The notes: generated by a model not told the origin, from the letters alone. Positions 10,533 through 22,600 are shown, counted from the stretch's first letter. The stretch: DNA of 64,000 bases from Aphrocallistes beatrix (GCA_963281255.1 OY725493.1:4371857-4435856), one strand, 5' to 3'. A program made the numbers and translations.

Positions 10533-11202
10533 GAAGTTCTGTCCCCAGCTTATTTGGGCATATTTTTCCACGACTCCCATAATCTTAGTTTTATAATAAT
10601 AGAATATTCTGAACGATTTTGTGAGAGTTTATCCAATCTAAAACTTTGAACTACAATTTGCAAGACAAAGTTTGTAAAGAAAAAATGTGTCGCATGCCGC
10701 AGGTAAAATCGAGAATATTCCCAACTATCTCTTCAGCATCGATATTCGGGGATGGATTAGCGCCCGAAATATTTTGTTAAACATTGAATTATCAAAGAAA
10801 TCCATTAAACTTAGTTCTATAGAAGAAGCTGGCAATTCAATGGCGAATTTGGGCAATACCCCAAAATGACACTTTTCATATCACCAAAATATCAGAACCA
10901 AATGATTGCCAATATCTCTAGATCTGTATCTAATTTATCTCTACAACTTTTGCGTGTTTGATGGAAATGTCTGAGCTAAATTTTTCCAGAATGTAGGGAG
11001 TCTAGAGAGAATTAGGAAAGTGGACATATTCTCGATTTTAGCTGCGGCACGCGACACATTTTTTCTTCACAGACGTCCTACAAGTTGTAGTTCAAGGTTC
11101 TAGATTGGATAAACTCTAACAATATCTAATTATAATAATAACTAAGATTATGAGAGTCGTGGAAAAATATACTCAATTATGCTGGGGACAGAACTTATGC
11201 CC
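10533..11202. mobile_element. Long-TIR foldback MITE (AAGTTCTGTCCC family)
   Basis: About 670 bp with inverted arms of about 200 bp. The left arm runs AAGTTCTGTCCCCAGCTTA.. and the right arm ..CTGGGGACAGAACTT. Both arms include the block ATGTGTCGC..CCGCAG and the phrase TAAACTCT..AGATTGGAT in inverse order. The same arms occur at 17736-19468 and 49212-49972, so this is a family. Confidence 0.85.
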
Positions 11203-11346
11203 ACTCTGTACATGCGAATTAAGAATTTTCTGCATTACTTTGTTTAAAATTAAAAGGAATTTCGCTAGAATTAAAAAGAACATACTATTGTAATTCATTA
11301 ACAAATGTGAACTCATTTGATTTCAATCCAGTACAGCCAGCCAATA

Positions 11347-12240
11347 ATGACAACAGTCTTTCCTGAAGCTACTCCTCATTCTCCTTCCATCCCCCACATG
11401 TCCCTGAACCCTAATAACATTGCATTCCAACATCTAAGTATTGTTGATATTGGCGATGATTTTAAATGGCCAGGTGCTGTTGCAGTGGAGGAAAAGAAGG
11501 GGCATATTTTTGTGGCAGATATGGGCTCGAATGGCGGCAGAATTCGAATATTCTCCGAGGAGGGAGAGATTATAAACCAATTTGATTTCCATAACATGAG
11601 TAGCATTTGGGGCATTTTGCTCCATCAAGAGAGATTGTATACTAGCGTCACGATGCATCATTCTGTAAGTATGTTCAAGCTGCCAGGCCTCATTTTGAAA
11701 AAACAAGTTGGTAAATTTGGATTTGGAAAAGAAGATTTCAGATATCCTCGGCAGCTCGCCTTGTCACCAGACCATCTCGTTTATGTAGCTGACGAGCTCA
11801 ACAGCAGAATTCAAATCCTGAACTCCGACCTTGTCTTCCAAAGATCATTACAGCACCACACAATGGCGCATCCAGTTGATGTGAAATTCTCCACCAATCA
11901 GATGTTCGTGTTGAGCCGTCTGGGTGATTTCTGTGTCCATATTTTCACACTCTCGGGAGAGAAGTTACGCGCGATCATAGACATAGGGAGTGATGCCATG
12001 CAAGTTAGAGGTGCATTTTTTTTCTGTCTGGACGCTGACAACAACATCGCTATTAGCGACTACTCGGCGCATGCCATCAAAATCTTTTCTCCAGAAGGAG
12101 AGCTCATACAGACTCTAGGAAATGTAGGAGACGAACCGGGGGAGTTCTACAATCCCCATGGCATTGCTCTACTCAGAAAGACCAAGCTCATATCTGTCTC
12201 TCAGAAAATGACAAATGCTCTACAAATCTTCTCTATCTAA
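11347..12240 (+). CDS. NHL-repeat beta-propeller protein (possibly a last exon)
   Basis: Encodes about 297 aa made almost entirely of NHL-type blades. Visible blades include GHIFVADMGSNGGRIRIFSE, LVYVADELNSRIQILNSD, NIAISDYSAHAIKIFSPE and the terminal GEFYNPHGIALL. Such propellers bind RNA or protein; in TRIM-NHL proteins they follow RING and B-box domains. No RING, B-box or coiled coil is seen upstream. A plausible splice acceptor (TTTCAATCCAG, exon from 11332) precedes the first ATG at 11347, so this could be the final exon of a larger gene whose 5' part lies across the MITE at 10.5-11.2 kb or further upstream. Alternatively it is a stand-alone propeller. The product is recognised at fold level only. 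Confidence 0.75.
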   Translation: MTTVFPEATPHSPSIPHMSLNPNNIAFQHLSIVDIGDDFKWPGAVAVEEKKGHIFVADMGSNGGRIRIFSEEGEIINQFDFHNMSSIWGILLHQERLYTSVTMHHSVSMFKLPGLILKKQVGKFGFGKEDFRYPRQLALSPDHLVYVADELNSRIQILNSDLVFQRSLQHHTMAHPVDVKFSTNQMFVLSRLGDFCVHIFTLSGEKLRAIIDIGSDAMQVRGAFFFCLDADNNIAISDYSAHAIKIFSPEGELIQTLGNVGDEPGEFYNPHGIALLRKTKLISVSQKMTNALQIFSI

Positions 12241-12435
12241 GGTCTTGTTCTTAAATCGCAAGTTTTGGTTTTTATTTCGACTCAAAAATGGTTTGTTTAA
12301 AAAATTAAAGGAGAATATCAAAGTTATTATCATGATTATAAACTTGGGTGGGACCACTGGGACAATATGTAAATATATATTATTTCTACTCCGTATGTAG
12401 TTTTTTAGAGTCGCCTGATTCTGTACAACGATATT

Positions 12436-12850
12436 ACCGGAATCTGTCCTACGACCAAACTGTTCTGAATCTGTCCTACGACTATTTCGAGTTCGGAATC
12501 TGTCCTACGCCTGAGTTCGGAATCTGTCCTACGATTTTTTCGAGTTCGGAATCTGTCAGGGTTGCGTGGGAATAGAATTTCAAAACCCATTCCCACAGAA
12601 TATCAGTGGGAATACCCACAAAAATCCACAGAAAAAGAAAGCACAAAACCCACAGAAGCACACAGAAAACCCCCAAAAACCCACAGAACCCACATGTGAG
12701 AATACCCATAGGCTTAAAGTCATTCCCATTCCCATTCCATATGGGAATCTGTCGGTTTTCCTATGGGAATACCCACAGATTCCCATTCCAGATTCCGAAC
12801 TCGGAATAATCGTAGGACAGATTCCGAACTCAGGCGTAGGACAGATTCAG
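12436..12850. mobile_element. Inverted-repeat element with GGAATCTGTCCTACG arms
   Basis: Left arm (12436-12560) contains several copies of GGAATCTGTCCTACG. The right arm (about 12790-12850) has the same motif inverted (CGTAGGACAGATTCC). The loop is low-complexity, built on CCCACA and TGGGAAT, itself partly palindromic. It has no coding capacity; open frames reading PQKPTEP-like repeats are artefacts of this composition. Confidence 0.7.
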
Positions 12851-13202
12851 CTTTCCCGTTTTTAAAACTATCTATGCATTGTTATATGGATTAATTCCAT
12901 TGCATCTTATTTTGAGGAGATGTGTGGATGTGCAAATCGAGCTATTAATTGATGGATGTTTTCAATATACAAGCCCTTTATCACGGTTAAACAACGCCAG
13001 TCGATTCAAAAGCAAGAAATTATGAAAAAGCACCCATCTGAAATCGGAAGAATATTGAAATTTAGTATTCAGTAAAAAGCCTCCCAGATGCCCTTCTTGG
13101 GCATTTTCTCCCCCCCAAACCCCTCCTGGTCACACAATTTTGAAGATTAATTTTTCCAAAAATTTCAATCTAAAATCAACCTAAAATGTTATTCACTTTA
13201 GC

Positions 13203-13421
13203 TAGGGCATTAGGACCGCTCGAGCACGATCGCGATCCTATTTTGACGATCGAAAGAGGATCGGCGATCTTTTATTTTTTGAATGATCGGATGGAAGATC
13301 GCGATCTTCTTTTTGTGTCAAGTAACAAAAACGATCGTAAAAGAATTATTGAGATCGGTATCGGTGATCATAATATCAGCTAGGATCGGGATCTTCTTTT
13401 TGACGATCGACTAATGCCCTA
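13203..13421. mobile_element. 219 bp GATC-dense MITE
   Basis: Perfect 11 bp terminal inverted repeats TAGGGCATTAG / CTAATGCCCTA. The interior contains 14 GATC sites in about 200 bp, many as CGATCG. It resembles the other low-complexity hAT-type MITEs in the window, although no clear target duplication is visible here. Confidence 0.7.
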
Positions 13422-13549
13422 ATTTTAACTCAAAAGTTATTCATTGTTTAAAAAATCCTTTTGATCAAAACAACGCAGAATTGTCTCTACAAAAGACAGG
13501 CTTATGATTTCATAAAAGTGACCTTCTACACAGTTATGCTCTTTCAAAG

Positions 13550-13805
13550 CAACAAGCGCACTTGCGGACACAAAGTGTCCGCCAGAGGCATCCTTTCGGA
13601 CGCCTAGGTTTACATTGATTAATTATATGGTAGATAACAACATCTCTAAAAAAAATTCGTCTGTCTTACTGTTATAATCGATATCATTCGAAAAATCACC
13701 AAATTTGTCAATTTTTGATGCGTAATGATGACGCCATAACAGAGTGATGAGTCATCATTTTTTGATGATAGTTATATCATATTTGAGATATATTAACATA
13801 CACAT
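13550..13805 (-). repeat. Hairpin-ended repeat fragment, reverse
   Basis: Reverse-complement match to the right half of the 545 bp repeat: GGACACAAAGTGTCC hairpin, then TTACATTGATTAATTATATG, TCAATTTTTGATGCGTAATG and ATGAGTCATCATTTTTTGAT. The CRE is decayed to GACGCCAT. Confidence 0.75.
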
Positions 13806-13861
13806 CCAAAATATAGCGTCATCCTTACCTTGACATTCAGGATTATTTTTATTTTTTGATA

Positions 13862-14450
13862 GAGTTGGAGCGGCGTGATTTCAGAGCCATGATTTATTAC
13901 GATTTTTTGAGAGATTTGAGTGCTTCATAGTCACTCACTCAACTTAATTCTGTTTTTGGAGATCAAGGTCCATCCCTCGCAACAGTTTTCAACTGGTTTG
14001 TTGAGTTTCGGAGGGGAAGAACATCATTGTCCGATGAAGAGCGCCTTGGACGTCCCGCGACGGCGGTAATACCCGTTAACCTCGCCAAAGTGAAGAAAAT
14101 CATTAAGTTTGATCGGCGGATCACCTATGAAGGGATAATGGAGGAACTCCAGATTGGAAGGAAAAATGCGATTACAACCATCCTTCATGATTATCTGGGT
14201 GTCAGGAAGGTATCAGCCCGTTGGATCCCTCATAGGCTTTCTGATGAACAAAAAGACAAGAGTGGAATGGTGCAAGTTTATGCTTCACAAATTCAGATCT
14301 GGAGAGTCGAAAGCTCTAAGCAAGATCGTTCCGGGTGATCTTGTGCCCTGCGACTTTTTTGTGTTTCCAGAAGTCAAAAAACAGACCCGAGGAGTGACTT
14401 TAGTAGCCCAAAGGCTGCGACCTCGGCCTACAATTCTGCGATTTTAGACA
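13862..14450 (+). pseudogene. Mariner transposase relic (HTH part plus third-Asp block)
   Basis: Reads ELERRDFRAMIYYDFLRDLS, then a stop, then GDQGPSLATVFNWFVEFRRG, DEERLGRPATA and RKVSARWIPHRLSDEQK. These are the two N-terminal helix-turn-helix motifs and linker of mariner transposases (SETMAR/Mos1 type). The catalytic core is largely deleted: the frame shifts and jumps to GDLVPCDFFVFPEVKKQ, the block around the third catalytic Asp, then ends. At least one stop, one frameshift and a large internal deletion make it non-functional. Confidence 0.85.
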
Positions 14451-14941
14451 GCCCCCAAAACAATGGAAAGAGTGCTTTAAAAAGTGGTTCTGGCGAATGA
14501 AACTTTGCATAGATTGTGATGGGGAGTACTTTGAAAAACTGTGAAAATTATAGCTAATTCTGATAACCCTAAGTGCTTGAGTCTAAAAACTTTCGGTCTG
14601 ACCTACGTACTTCTAAAAATTTGTAAATGTAATAGAATTCCTATTTTCTAACCACAAAGTATATTTCGAGACCACTGAATTATCAATTTTTCAATATCAG
14701 GTTAAAGCTTAGTCCAAAATCCATATTTCAACCAATTAATACTGGTATCGGTTAACCGGTTAACCGCCCTGGAGGAAACCAAAATAACCGAACCATAAAA
14801 TCGGTTAACCAACCCCAGCCCTGATTATTGGAAATAATCATAGCTGAGAGCCATAACATTATAAATGTAAGGTTGCGTAAGAGATTATAGAATATTCAAA
14901 TAATTATGATCACTGACTGTACCTAAATTTCTAGACTAGGA
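14451..14941. other. Intergenic, 5' flank of G-alpha
   Basis: No gene is seen. At 14740-14825 there is a small low-complexity patch of CGGTTAACC repeats in both orientations, ending near CCAGCCCTG, probably another short inverted-repeat element. Confidence 0.45.
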
Positions 14942-16012
14942 ATGTGTGTGCCAACGGATGAGGCCTCTCAGCAGTCGAAACGAATTGACAAGTTCATCAC
15001 GGATGATCTGAAACGTACGAAAACAGAGCTGCGAATCCTCCTGCTGGGTGCAGGGGAGAGTGGGAAGTCAACAGTTATCAAACAGATGCGAATAAACTAC
15101 GGAGATGGTTTTGATTTGGATTCAAGAATCAAACTCCGTCCCAACATCTATCGAAACATCTACAGCGCAATGCAGTACATAATCAATGGGATGGATACCC
15201 TCAAACTGAAATATGCTGATCGCTCGATTTCAAATCGAGACATCGATGCGCTACTCGGAGTGGATCTCAACGAGATGCCCAGCCAATTCCCCCTGGAACA
15301 TCAGGTGCTGATTCAGAAATTCATATCTGACCCCAAAGTGCAGCACTGCATGAAACAGCACGAAAAGATCCACATGACCAAGTCAGCTGTGGACTTCTTG
15401 CAGAGAGTCGGAGAGTTATTCGATCCTGATTACGTACCCAGCATTCAAGACATCCTGCTGGAGAGAACCCCCTCCACTGGCATCAAGGAGTACATGTTCA
15501 CTCTCAAGTCTGGGGGAAGGAAGTATTCGTTCCGAATGATGGACGTCGGCGGGCAGAAGAACGAGAGGAAGAAGTGGATCCATGCTTTCGAGCGCGTGAA
15601 CGCAGTTATCTTCGTGGCTGCCATCTCAGAATTCGACCAAGAGTTAGAGGAGGAGCCCGGGACCAATCGTCTCAGCGGAAGTGTGGATCTCTTCCAACAG
15701 GTGGCAAAGCTCGAGTGGTTCCCACCAAGGGACACTTCTTTAATTCTTTTCCTAAACAAAGTTGACCTTTTTGATTCTAAAATAAGGTCTGTCGCCTTTT
15801 CCAAGCATTTCCCATCATACAGAGGAAGAGACAACGACGGCCAATCTGTGAAAAGTTTCATTGAAAAAATGTTTTTCGATCTGCCGGCGAAGAGAAGCAT
15901 CTATCCGCATTTCACTTGTGCCATTGACACAAGGCAAATAAAGAGGGTTTTTGACTGTGTGAAGTCTGACCTCATCGATAGGCACATCAAATCTATTACA
16001 GGGGAATTTTGA
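14942..16012 (+). CDS. Heterotrimeric G-protein alpha subunit, divergent, intronless
   Basis: A 356 aa G-alpha that couples receptors to effectors at the plasma membrane. All nucleotide-binding boxes are present: GAGESGKST (36-44), switch I with the Arg finger R175, DVGGQ (201-205) including the catalytic Gln, NKVDLF (272-277) and TCAID (325-329). Odd points: the N-terminus is MCVPTDEA, lacking the MGxxxS myristoylation signal though Cys2 could be palmitoylated; the Mg-coordinating Thr three residues after R175 is Ser178; switch II reads GGQKNERKKW; and the receptor-contacting C-terminus is KSITGEF, unlike Gi, Gs, Gq or G12 ends. It lacks the Cys at -4 that pertussis toxin modifies. Assignment to a subclass is not possible by eye. 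A single exon suggests either retroposition or general intron poverty. Confidence 0.93.
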   Translation: MCVPTDEASQQSKRIDKFITDDLKRTKTELRILLLGAGESGKSTVIKQMRINYGDGFDLDSRIKLRPNIYRNIYSAMQYIINGMDTLKLKYADRSISNRDIDALLGVDLNEMPSQFPLEHQVLIQKFISDPKVQHCMKQHEKIHMTKSAVDFLQRVGELFDPDYVPSIQDILLERTPSTGIKEYMFTLKSGGRKYSFRMMDVGGQKNERKKWIHAFERVNAVIFVAAISEFDQELEEEPGTNRLSGSVDLFQQVAKLEWFPPRDTSLILFLNKVDLFDSKIRSVAFSKHFPSYRGRDNDGQSVKSFIEKMFFDLPAKRSIYPHFTCAIDTRQIKRVFDCVKSDLIDRHIKSITGEF

Positions 16013-16630
16013 CTTATCCGCATTCTTTTACTTTCGTAGGGTTGCTACTTGATCTAGTTACTGCTATATGCTACTTTTATTTTTACTTTTTTGTTTGATT
16101 TCTCACTTATTATTATCATAGTAATAACTTCTATTCCGATTGATTGTTACTCTCTATTTTCTATGATTTATGTATGACCTTTTCTTCGTAAGAGGAATTT
16201 CTTAGTAATCTACAAAGATTCTAGTAACATTGTCACTAAATATATTTATTTTTGATCGAACAATCGGATGGATACTTAACGAAATGTCATTCGGATATGC
16301 TGAAAGTTCCAAAACATTCGATTCGAAGGAAACATGCATCATTCCTGGAACTAATCCATGGAAATATTGTTAACCAGATTGTTAGGGTTGAGTAATAGGC
16401 GACTATTTGATTCTGTATGCAGAACTAGAGCAGACAAATGACGAAATAATTCTAAACGAAATTATATTAAGCGAAAAATATTCATTTAGATTTGAATTCG
16501 TATAATTATTAATTATTATTTGTAGAAGCTCGCTGCTCTACTTTATTCCATCATAAACTTTGTTTGCATCAGTATTAACTATCTGGACCATGAATAGTTA
16601 GCGAGATTGTGATGCTATCAGGAGACAGCG
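16013..16630. other. Intergenic between G-alpha and the ANKRD11/12-like gene
   Basis: AT-rich. It presumably holds the G-alpha 3' UTR and the promoter of the next gene. No repeats or other genes recognised. Confidence 0.5.
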
Positions 16631-19600
16631 ATGCCCAACCACAGAAAGCATAAGACTCAGCCCGTCAAGCAGGTGACGAAGAGGCTAGCTAGCGACGACG
16701 AGATCCGCTCAACCACGGACGAATCTGTTCGCAGTGCAGACAGTCTCAGTCTCGAGGACGAAAAGCTGACTAATAGCAGGTCCGTATCGAGTCATACCAA
16801 CAGACTCTCTTCCTCTTCCATTGAGGACTTCCCTACCACGAGATCTCGCGACACTTCACACCTCTCCTCTCGCATGGTGTGCAAACCCGGCCTGACAGAG
16901 CGGCAGCAGCTCAACCTCCTCTTGAAGAGCACCGCCGAAGGGCAGCAGCAGCGGTCGCCTAATCCCCTCACTCTCCCCTCGCACAAGAAGCAGCTCCCGC
17001 GGGTGCAGAGACGCAACGCGCAGGGAGAGACGCCGCTGCACATCGCCAGCATCCGCGGGGACCTCAACACCGCGATAGATCTCGTGGGACAAGGAGCAGA
17101 GGTGCCTCTCCCATTTCCGCTGAATTGTTCTAGTGCAGGGTTTATCGCTCTCTTAGGTGAACGCTCCGGATAATGCCGACTGGACGCCGCTCCACGAAGC
17201 GGCCAACTACGGACACACGTCCCTGGTGGAGCTACTGCTGAGGTTCGGCGCGAACGCCAATGCTAAGAGCATCGACAGAGAGACGCCTCTGCACGACGCC
17301 GCTCACTCGGGACACGAGGAGATCTGCAAACTGCTGCTCTGCTACGGCGCCGACCCGCACAACGTCAACAAAGACGGTGAGCTATCTTCAGGATTAGTAC
17401 AGTAGTATTGGGTATACAGTAGTATTGGATATACAGTAGTATTGGATATACAGTAGGTGTTGGGTATACGTACAGTAGGTGTTGATATACAGGAGGTATT
17501 GGATGTAGTCATAATTTGAAGTTCACTGGCTGTGCCCCAGGCATCACCATATCTAATACAGCAGTGGTCTTCAAACTGGGTACGCGAGCTCTCTTTGAGA
17601 CGAGTCTGTTAAGTATGTTATATCTCATTCAACCATAATTTCTCCTTACTTGGGGGTACGCGTAAAGTTCAAAAAATAGCCAGGGGGTACGCTGGGAAAA
17701 AAGTTTGAAGACCACTGTAATACAGGGTAGCTTTTAATTTCTGTCCAAAGCTCAATGGCTTTAAAATTTTTAAAATTCCCACATCTTGGTTATAATGGTG
17801 GTTGGAGATTGTAATTGGAAGATCATGAATTATTTTAAGAAATTTACTAGTCTAAGACCTGGACTGTATTTTGCATGATGAGTTTTGTAAAGAAAAATAT
17901 GTCCTGATACGCAGCGAAACTTGCGAATAAGAGCCCACTGTTCTTCATATTATCTTCACAGACTCTATATCCTGGAAAAAATAGTTTAGACATTTTCCTC
18001 GAACCAGTGGCATAGCCAGGCGGGGGCCCCTCCCGAAATATTATATGGATTTCCATTTAATTAACTAGCATTCATTATTTTTAAAAATTACAAAATGATG
18101 TCCATTTTTATGTTACTTTTCGCCATTTCTTTGATGATTTCTTCTGGATCAAGTTGGGTCTCACGTCCATGTGCTGATATTAACGCAAAGCCTGTCAACC
18201 TTTCTTCTCCCATCAAGATTCCAAGAAGGGCTTGATACGCTTCAGGGTCGAAAATCTTTTTCCACTGGTTGCAGTTGCTATACGTAGGGATGGAATATAG
18301 CCGGTGTAAGCCCATTTTAGGGCTGTGGGGCCCCAAAAGGCCGGGAGGGCCAAAAGCACTAGCTTAACGTTTAATTGAGACCCAACCCAAGGATATTATC
18401 GAAAAAATACCCCAGTTCATTATTGTTTAACCCAGTTTAACCCGGGTTTAGCCCAGTGGACTGGGCTAAACCTATTTCCCGGGTTAAATTCCAACCCTGG
18501 TTATAATGTTTTGAAGTTCAAACACCACGAAAATTGGGGAAACTTTAACTTTAAAACACCAGAACTCGCAAAAAAGACCTTCTATCTCAAGATAGCATGA
18601 AAACTCTGAGTTAAGCTTTCACAAAGGATTGAGGTTGGAAATTTTGCAAAAAGACCCCTTTGCAAGTTGTTGCTCCATGTTTTAGGCCTCAAATGTTTGT
18701 TGGGGCCCAACTAACGTTACCTCACCCAGATTGTAAACCCCCTGAGAACATATCAGCATGGATTCGGGGGGTATATAAATCTGTAAACTTTACTTTTTTA
18801 TATCTTGACTTGGAAGAAGTTCCTGAAGCGTGAAAATTGTTCAATCAGCCGTTGATTATATGGAATGAAAACATGTTTCCTATAGAATAAATCTTCTTTG
18901 CCAACAAATTCATGCTTTTTATTCCTTCTATACATTTTGTTTGTTTAAAACACTTTGTTTTAACACTGTTTAGGGATTATCTAGGAGCGCGAGACGCTCC
19001 TTTAGGCGTATGGTAATAACAATATAGAATCTAATACTATATGCCCCCCCAGAATGAAATAATTGGCTACGCCACTGCCTCGAACATACAAAAGTTTTAG
19101 AAATATATTATGTTCAGATCTGGAGATTTTAACGAGCAATTTGGTAAGGATTATTATGAAGCGAACAAAACCGTCATTTTGGGTGATTGTGCAAAATGTA
19201 CATAATTTCAACTCATCAATGAATGACTATCTTCTCTTATGAAGATATTTTTGCAGAAGCATTGGCCTTGATTCGCAATTTTCGCTGCGTGTCAGGACAC
19301 ATTTTTTACTAAACTCACCATGCAAAATACAGTTCCAGGTCTTACACTCGATAACATCTCTTAAAATCATTCATAATATTCCAACTCCAATCTCCAACCA
19401 CCATAATAACCGAGATTGTGGGAGTTTTAAATATTTTATACTCAATTGAGCTTGGGACAGAACTCAAAAATCAACCTGCATATACTTTATACAACCCTAC
19501 ATACCTAAGATTCCAGCTATACTTCACTTGGAAAAAGGTATTAGGAGTAAAACCTCAATACACGTACTATTTCAATGCAGTCAACTCTTATAGCGAAGTC

Positions 19601-22600
19601 TTTGGGCCTCGATTTTCATTGTTTGTATAAGCAGAGTTTCACTATAATCTAAGAAATATAAATTTATATAAAATTTTATGACGTAATCATTTTTTGACTC
19701 TAGTATAATACGGATTATACCAGGAATGAAAGGTTCACGAACTGACTGAATAAACGAAATTCAGTTCATTTCAAACTGACACACATTCGGTTCGTTCACG
19801 TTCACCTCCTAACTTCAACTCCATTAGCGTTCGTTTCGTTCGTTCAGTGTAAATCCCTTAAAAGCTTTGCGTTCAGTTCGTTCAGTCAAGTTCAATGAGT
19901 TCGTTCGTGAGCCTTTCATTCCCTGGATTATACAATGCATATAAACAGTTCGAACCGTTCTTTAAATAACATTTTTATTCAAGTCTAAATACTATGTCAC
20001 CCTACTTTATTTATACTTTATTTACGATTCCAAGTTTTCATTTCACAAATATGAAATGTGAAATATACAGGAATCTTGCCGTTCGTGGAGGTTACGTTCT
20101 TGATAATTGCCGGGAACGGCAAATCCGCGAACGGTGGGGCTAAAGGCTAGCTAAAATCCGGTTCTCATATAGCAGTGGCGGGCAACCTTAATCCTTAAAT
20201 GAGCCACAATTGGGGCCCGCGAGGGGTCTTGCGGCCATAGCGGGTAATAACTAAAATTATTAGTGAACGACCGAAACCAGTATTTTACCGAAACCGAATT
20301 TCGGCCGAAATTGAAATTTTCCACCGAAATACCGAAACCGAATTTCGGTATTTCGGCCACAATTTGCAAGACAATACATACTATTTTATATTTAATCAAG
20401 GTGCATAAACATAGCTAAACACTAATTCATTAAGTATGTAGATATATTGTGTAACTAGATTCTAATAAATGAAATTAACTTTGGGTAGGTTTTCTCTACA
20501 AAATAATATTTTTTCCGCATTTACTGGGAGTAATCTGTTCATTACTCAGAAATTCTGAGTCAGAATATAATTAATTAATTAATTAATTAACCCTAATTTG
20601 ACGTGGGGTCAAAGGTATAAATAGAAATGACCCCACTTTCATTTTCAATTTCAATTGAAAATGAATTAACTTTCAATTTCAATTCAACATTCCTCGGCAA
20701 AGTAGGGTTTTAATCATGATTTCGGTGAAGTCACCGATACCGAAATTCGGCCGAAACCGAAACCGAAATTTCGGCCGAAATCAATTTCGGTCGTTCACTA
20801 AAAATTATACTTATGAAAGCAAAAATAAGTAAAATAAATTGAATCATTGTATATTGATTATAGAAAATATATTGATATTCAGCATCAATTTCTCACGAAC
20901 ACGCGGGCCCCATAATAGAGTGTTTTGAAAGAGTGCTATCAAATTTAGTACCCAGGTTGTCCACCGCTGTCATATAAACTCGAATAAGAGCTAATTTGTG
21001 GATACTAACATAACTAATTACACAAACTAATCGAAATATCCCTCCAATAAAACCGCGAATAGTCGAGGGACTTATTTGCGAAGTGCAAAATTCGACACAA
21101 AGTAATTTCCGCGAATAATCAAAACCGCGAACAGCGAGGGCTGCCTGTACCCTTCTTTTACCATTTATTTATTTGATTTTACAGCTTTGGTTTGAAGCAG
21201 AAAGAACTCTTAGCACCTTGCTTTGGTATATACTGAAATGTCCACGTGCATACTGTCCGTTTCTCCTGAGAATAATATTCCATGTACCTGTTCTCTGCTG
21301 TAGAATGTTAGGGGAAAGATGAGATGGAAGTGAACATATGATCGATAAAATGTTTAGTAAGCAGCGCGTAACTCCAATGGGGCTCAGTGGGCACGTGCAC
21401 TCCTCCCGTATCCCTTTATGAATAATTTATTTATGCATAAATTCGTCTTTCGCGGATTTCGAGGGGCCCTGCTACTAGGGCTTACAATCCCGGACATATT
21501 TTGTAATCCCGGGATTTCGGGATTAAGCAATTATATATATTAGTCATGATTTAAATAGTAATCGAGTCATTGTTTGTTAAATAATAACAACAATGACCAC
21601 AAAGATTATCATTGAACACTGAATCCAAATAAGAGTTGTTAAGAAATTATAAGCATCCTATACAAGTGCATAATTATTTGTCTACGGAATCTAATCAAAT
21701 ACGCTTGCATTCATACAAGCAAACCAATCCCATGCTTTGACTACAATTAATTAAAGCCATTTTCTACAAAACTCGGAATCCCGGGATTGGAAATCGGGAT
21801 CGGGGTTAAAAAAACAAATCCCGGAAGTGAAATGGATCGGGATCTCGGGATTGTAAGCCCTGCCTGCTACGCCACTGAATGTGGATAACTCTACAATATT
21901 ATGCTAACGTCATCTTGTGTGCGCAGTAAAAATAATATATCCACATTTAGCGTAGAAGTATATCATACAATTAATTAATTTGTGACGAAAAAAGCCCACA
22001 GATGGGGTGGGAGTGTGTTTCTACATTCTTGAGTTGGTGACGCTACGTAAATGTTTCGCTACCACCTCAGGAATGTGGAAGCGCACTTCCATCCAGTCTG
22101 TGGGCTTGCGGGGGATTTTTAACAGATATAATCACTCAAATTTGACTGATTGACTTGAACATTCCGTTCCATTAACTTCCATCAAACCATACTTCGCTTT
22201 CTTATCAAGACATGATGACTCCATGCTGGCTGAGAAGCTTAAGGACAACGTAGGCATCTATATTGCCTTTACTTGCTAAATTCAGTTTAATCGTTCAACA
22301 AGAAACGATTCGAGGAGTGATAAATATTTTCACTTGCTCGCTATGATTTCTTGATTATCATGATGCCTCTTAAAACTAATGAATCTCTCTATAAACGCAA
22401 CACACTATTGAACTAGTTGTTCTGCGTCTGCTGGCTATAATTGGAGAAATGAAAGAAACCCGCAGATATCCAGTTTGCCCGGATTTATAAAATATCCTGC
22501 TGACACTTACTAACAATGAGATTCAGTTTAACTGCTATTAGCTAAACGTATCATTCCCATAAATTAATCAGCTGTAACAGATGAATTTCGCATTGTAATA

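Larger units (their letters stand above)
20173..20969. mobile_element. hAT MITE hosting another hAT MITE
   Basis: Ends CAGTGGCGGGCAACCT / AGGTTGTCCACCGCTG, with a 7/8 target duplication TCATATAG / TCATATAA. It contains the complete element at 20261-20800. Confidence 0.88.

Noticed and set aside
10687-10869. 60-codon frame MSHAAGKIENIPN..
   Set aside because: Lies across the arm and loop of a MITE; start codon is not ATG.
12566-12865. Frames rich in NPQKPTEN repeats
   Set aside because: Product of the CCCACAGAA low-complexity loop of an inverted-repeat element.
17391-17508. CRISPR-like direct repeats
   Set aside because: Units are contiguous with no unique spacers, inside an animal intron: a minisatellite.
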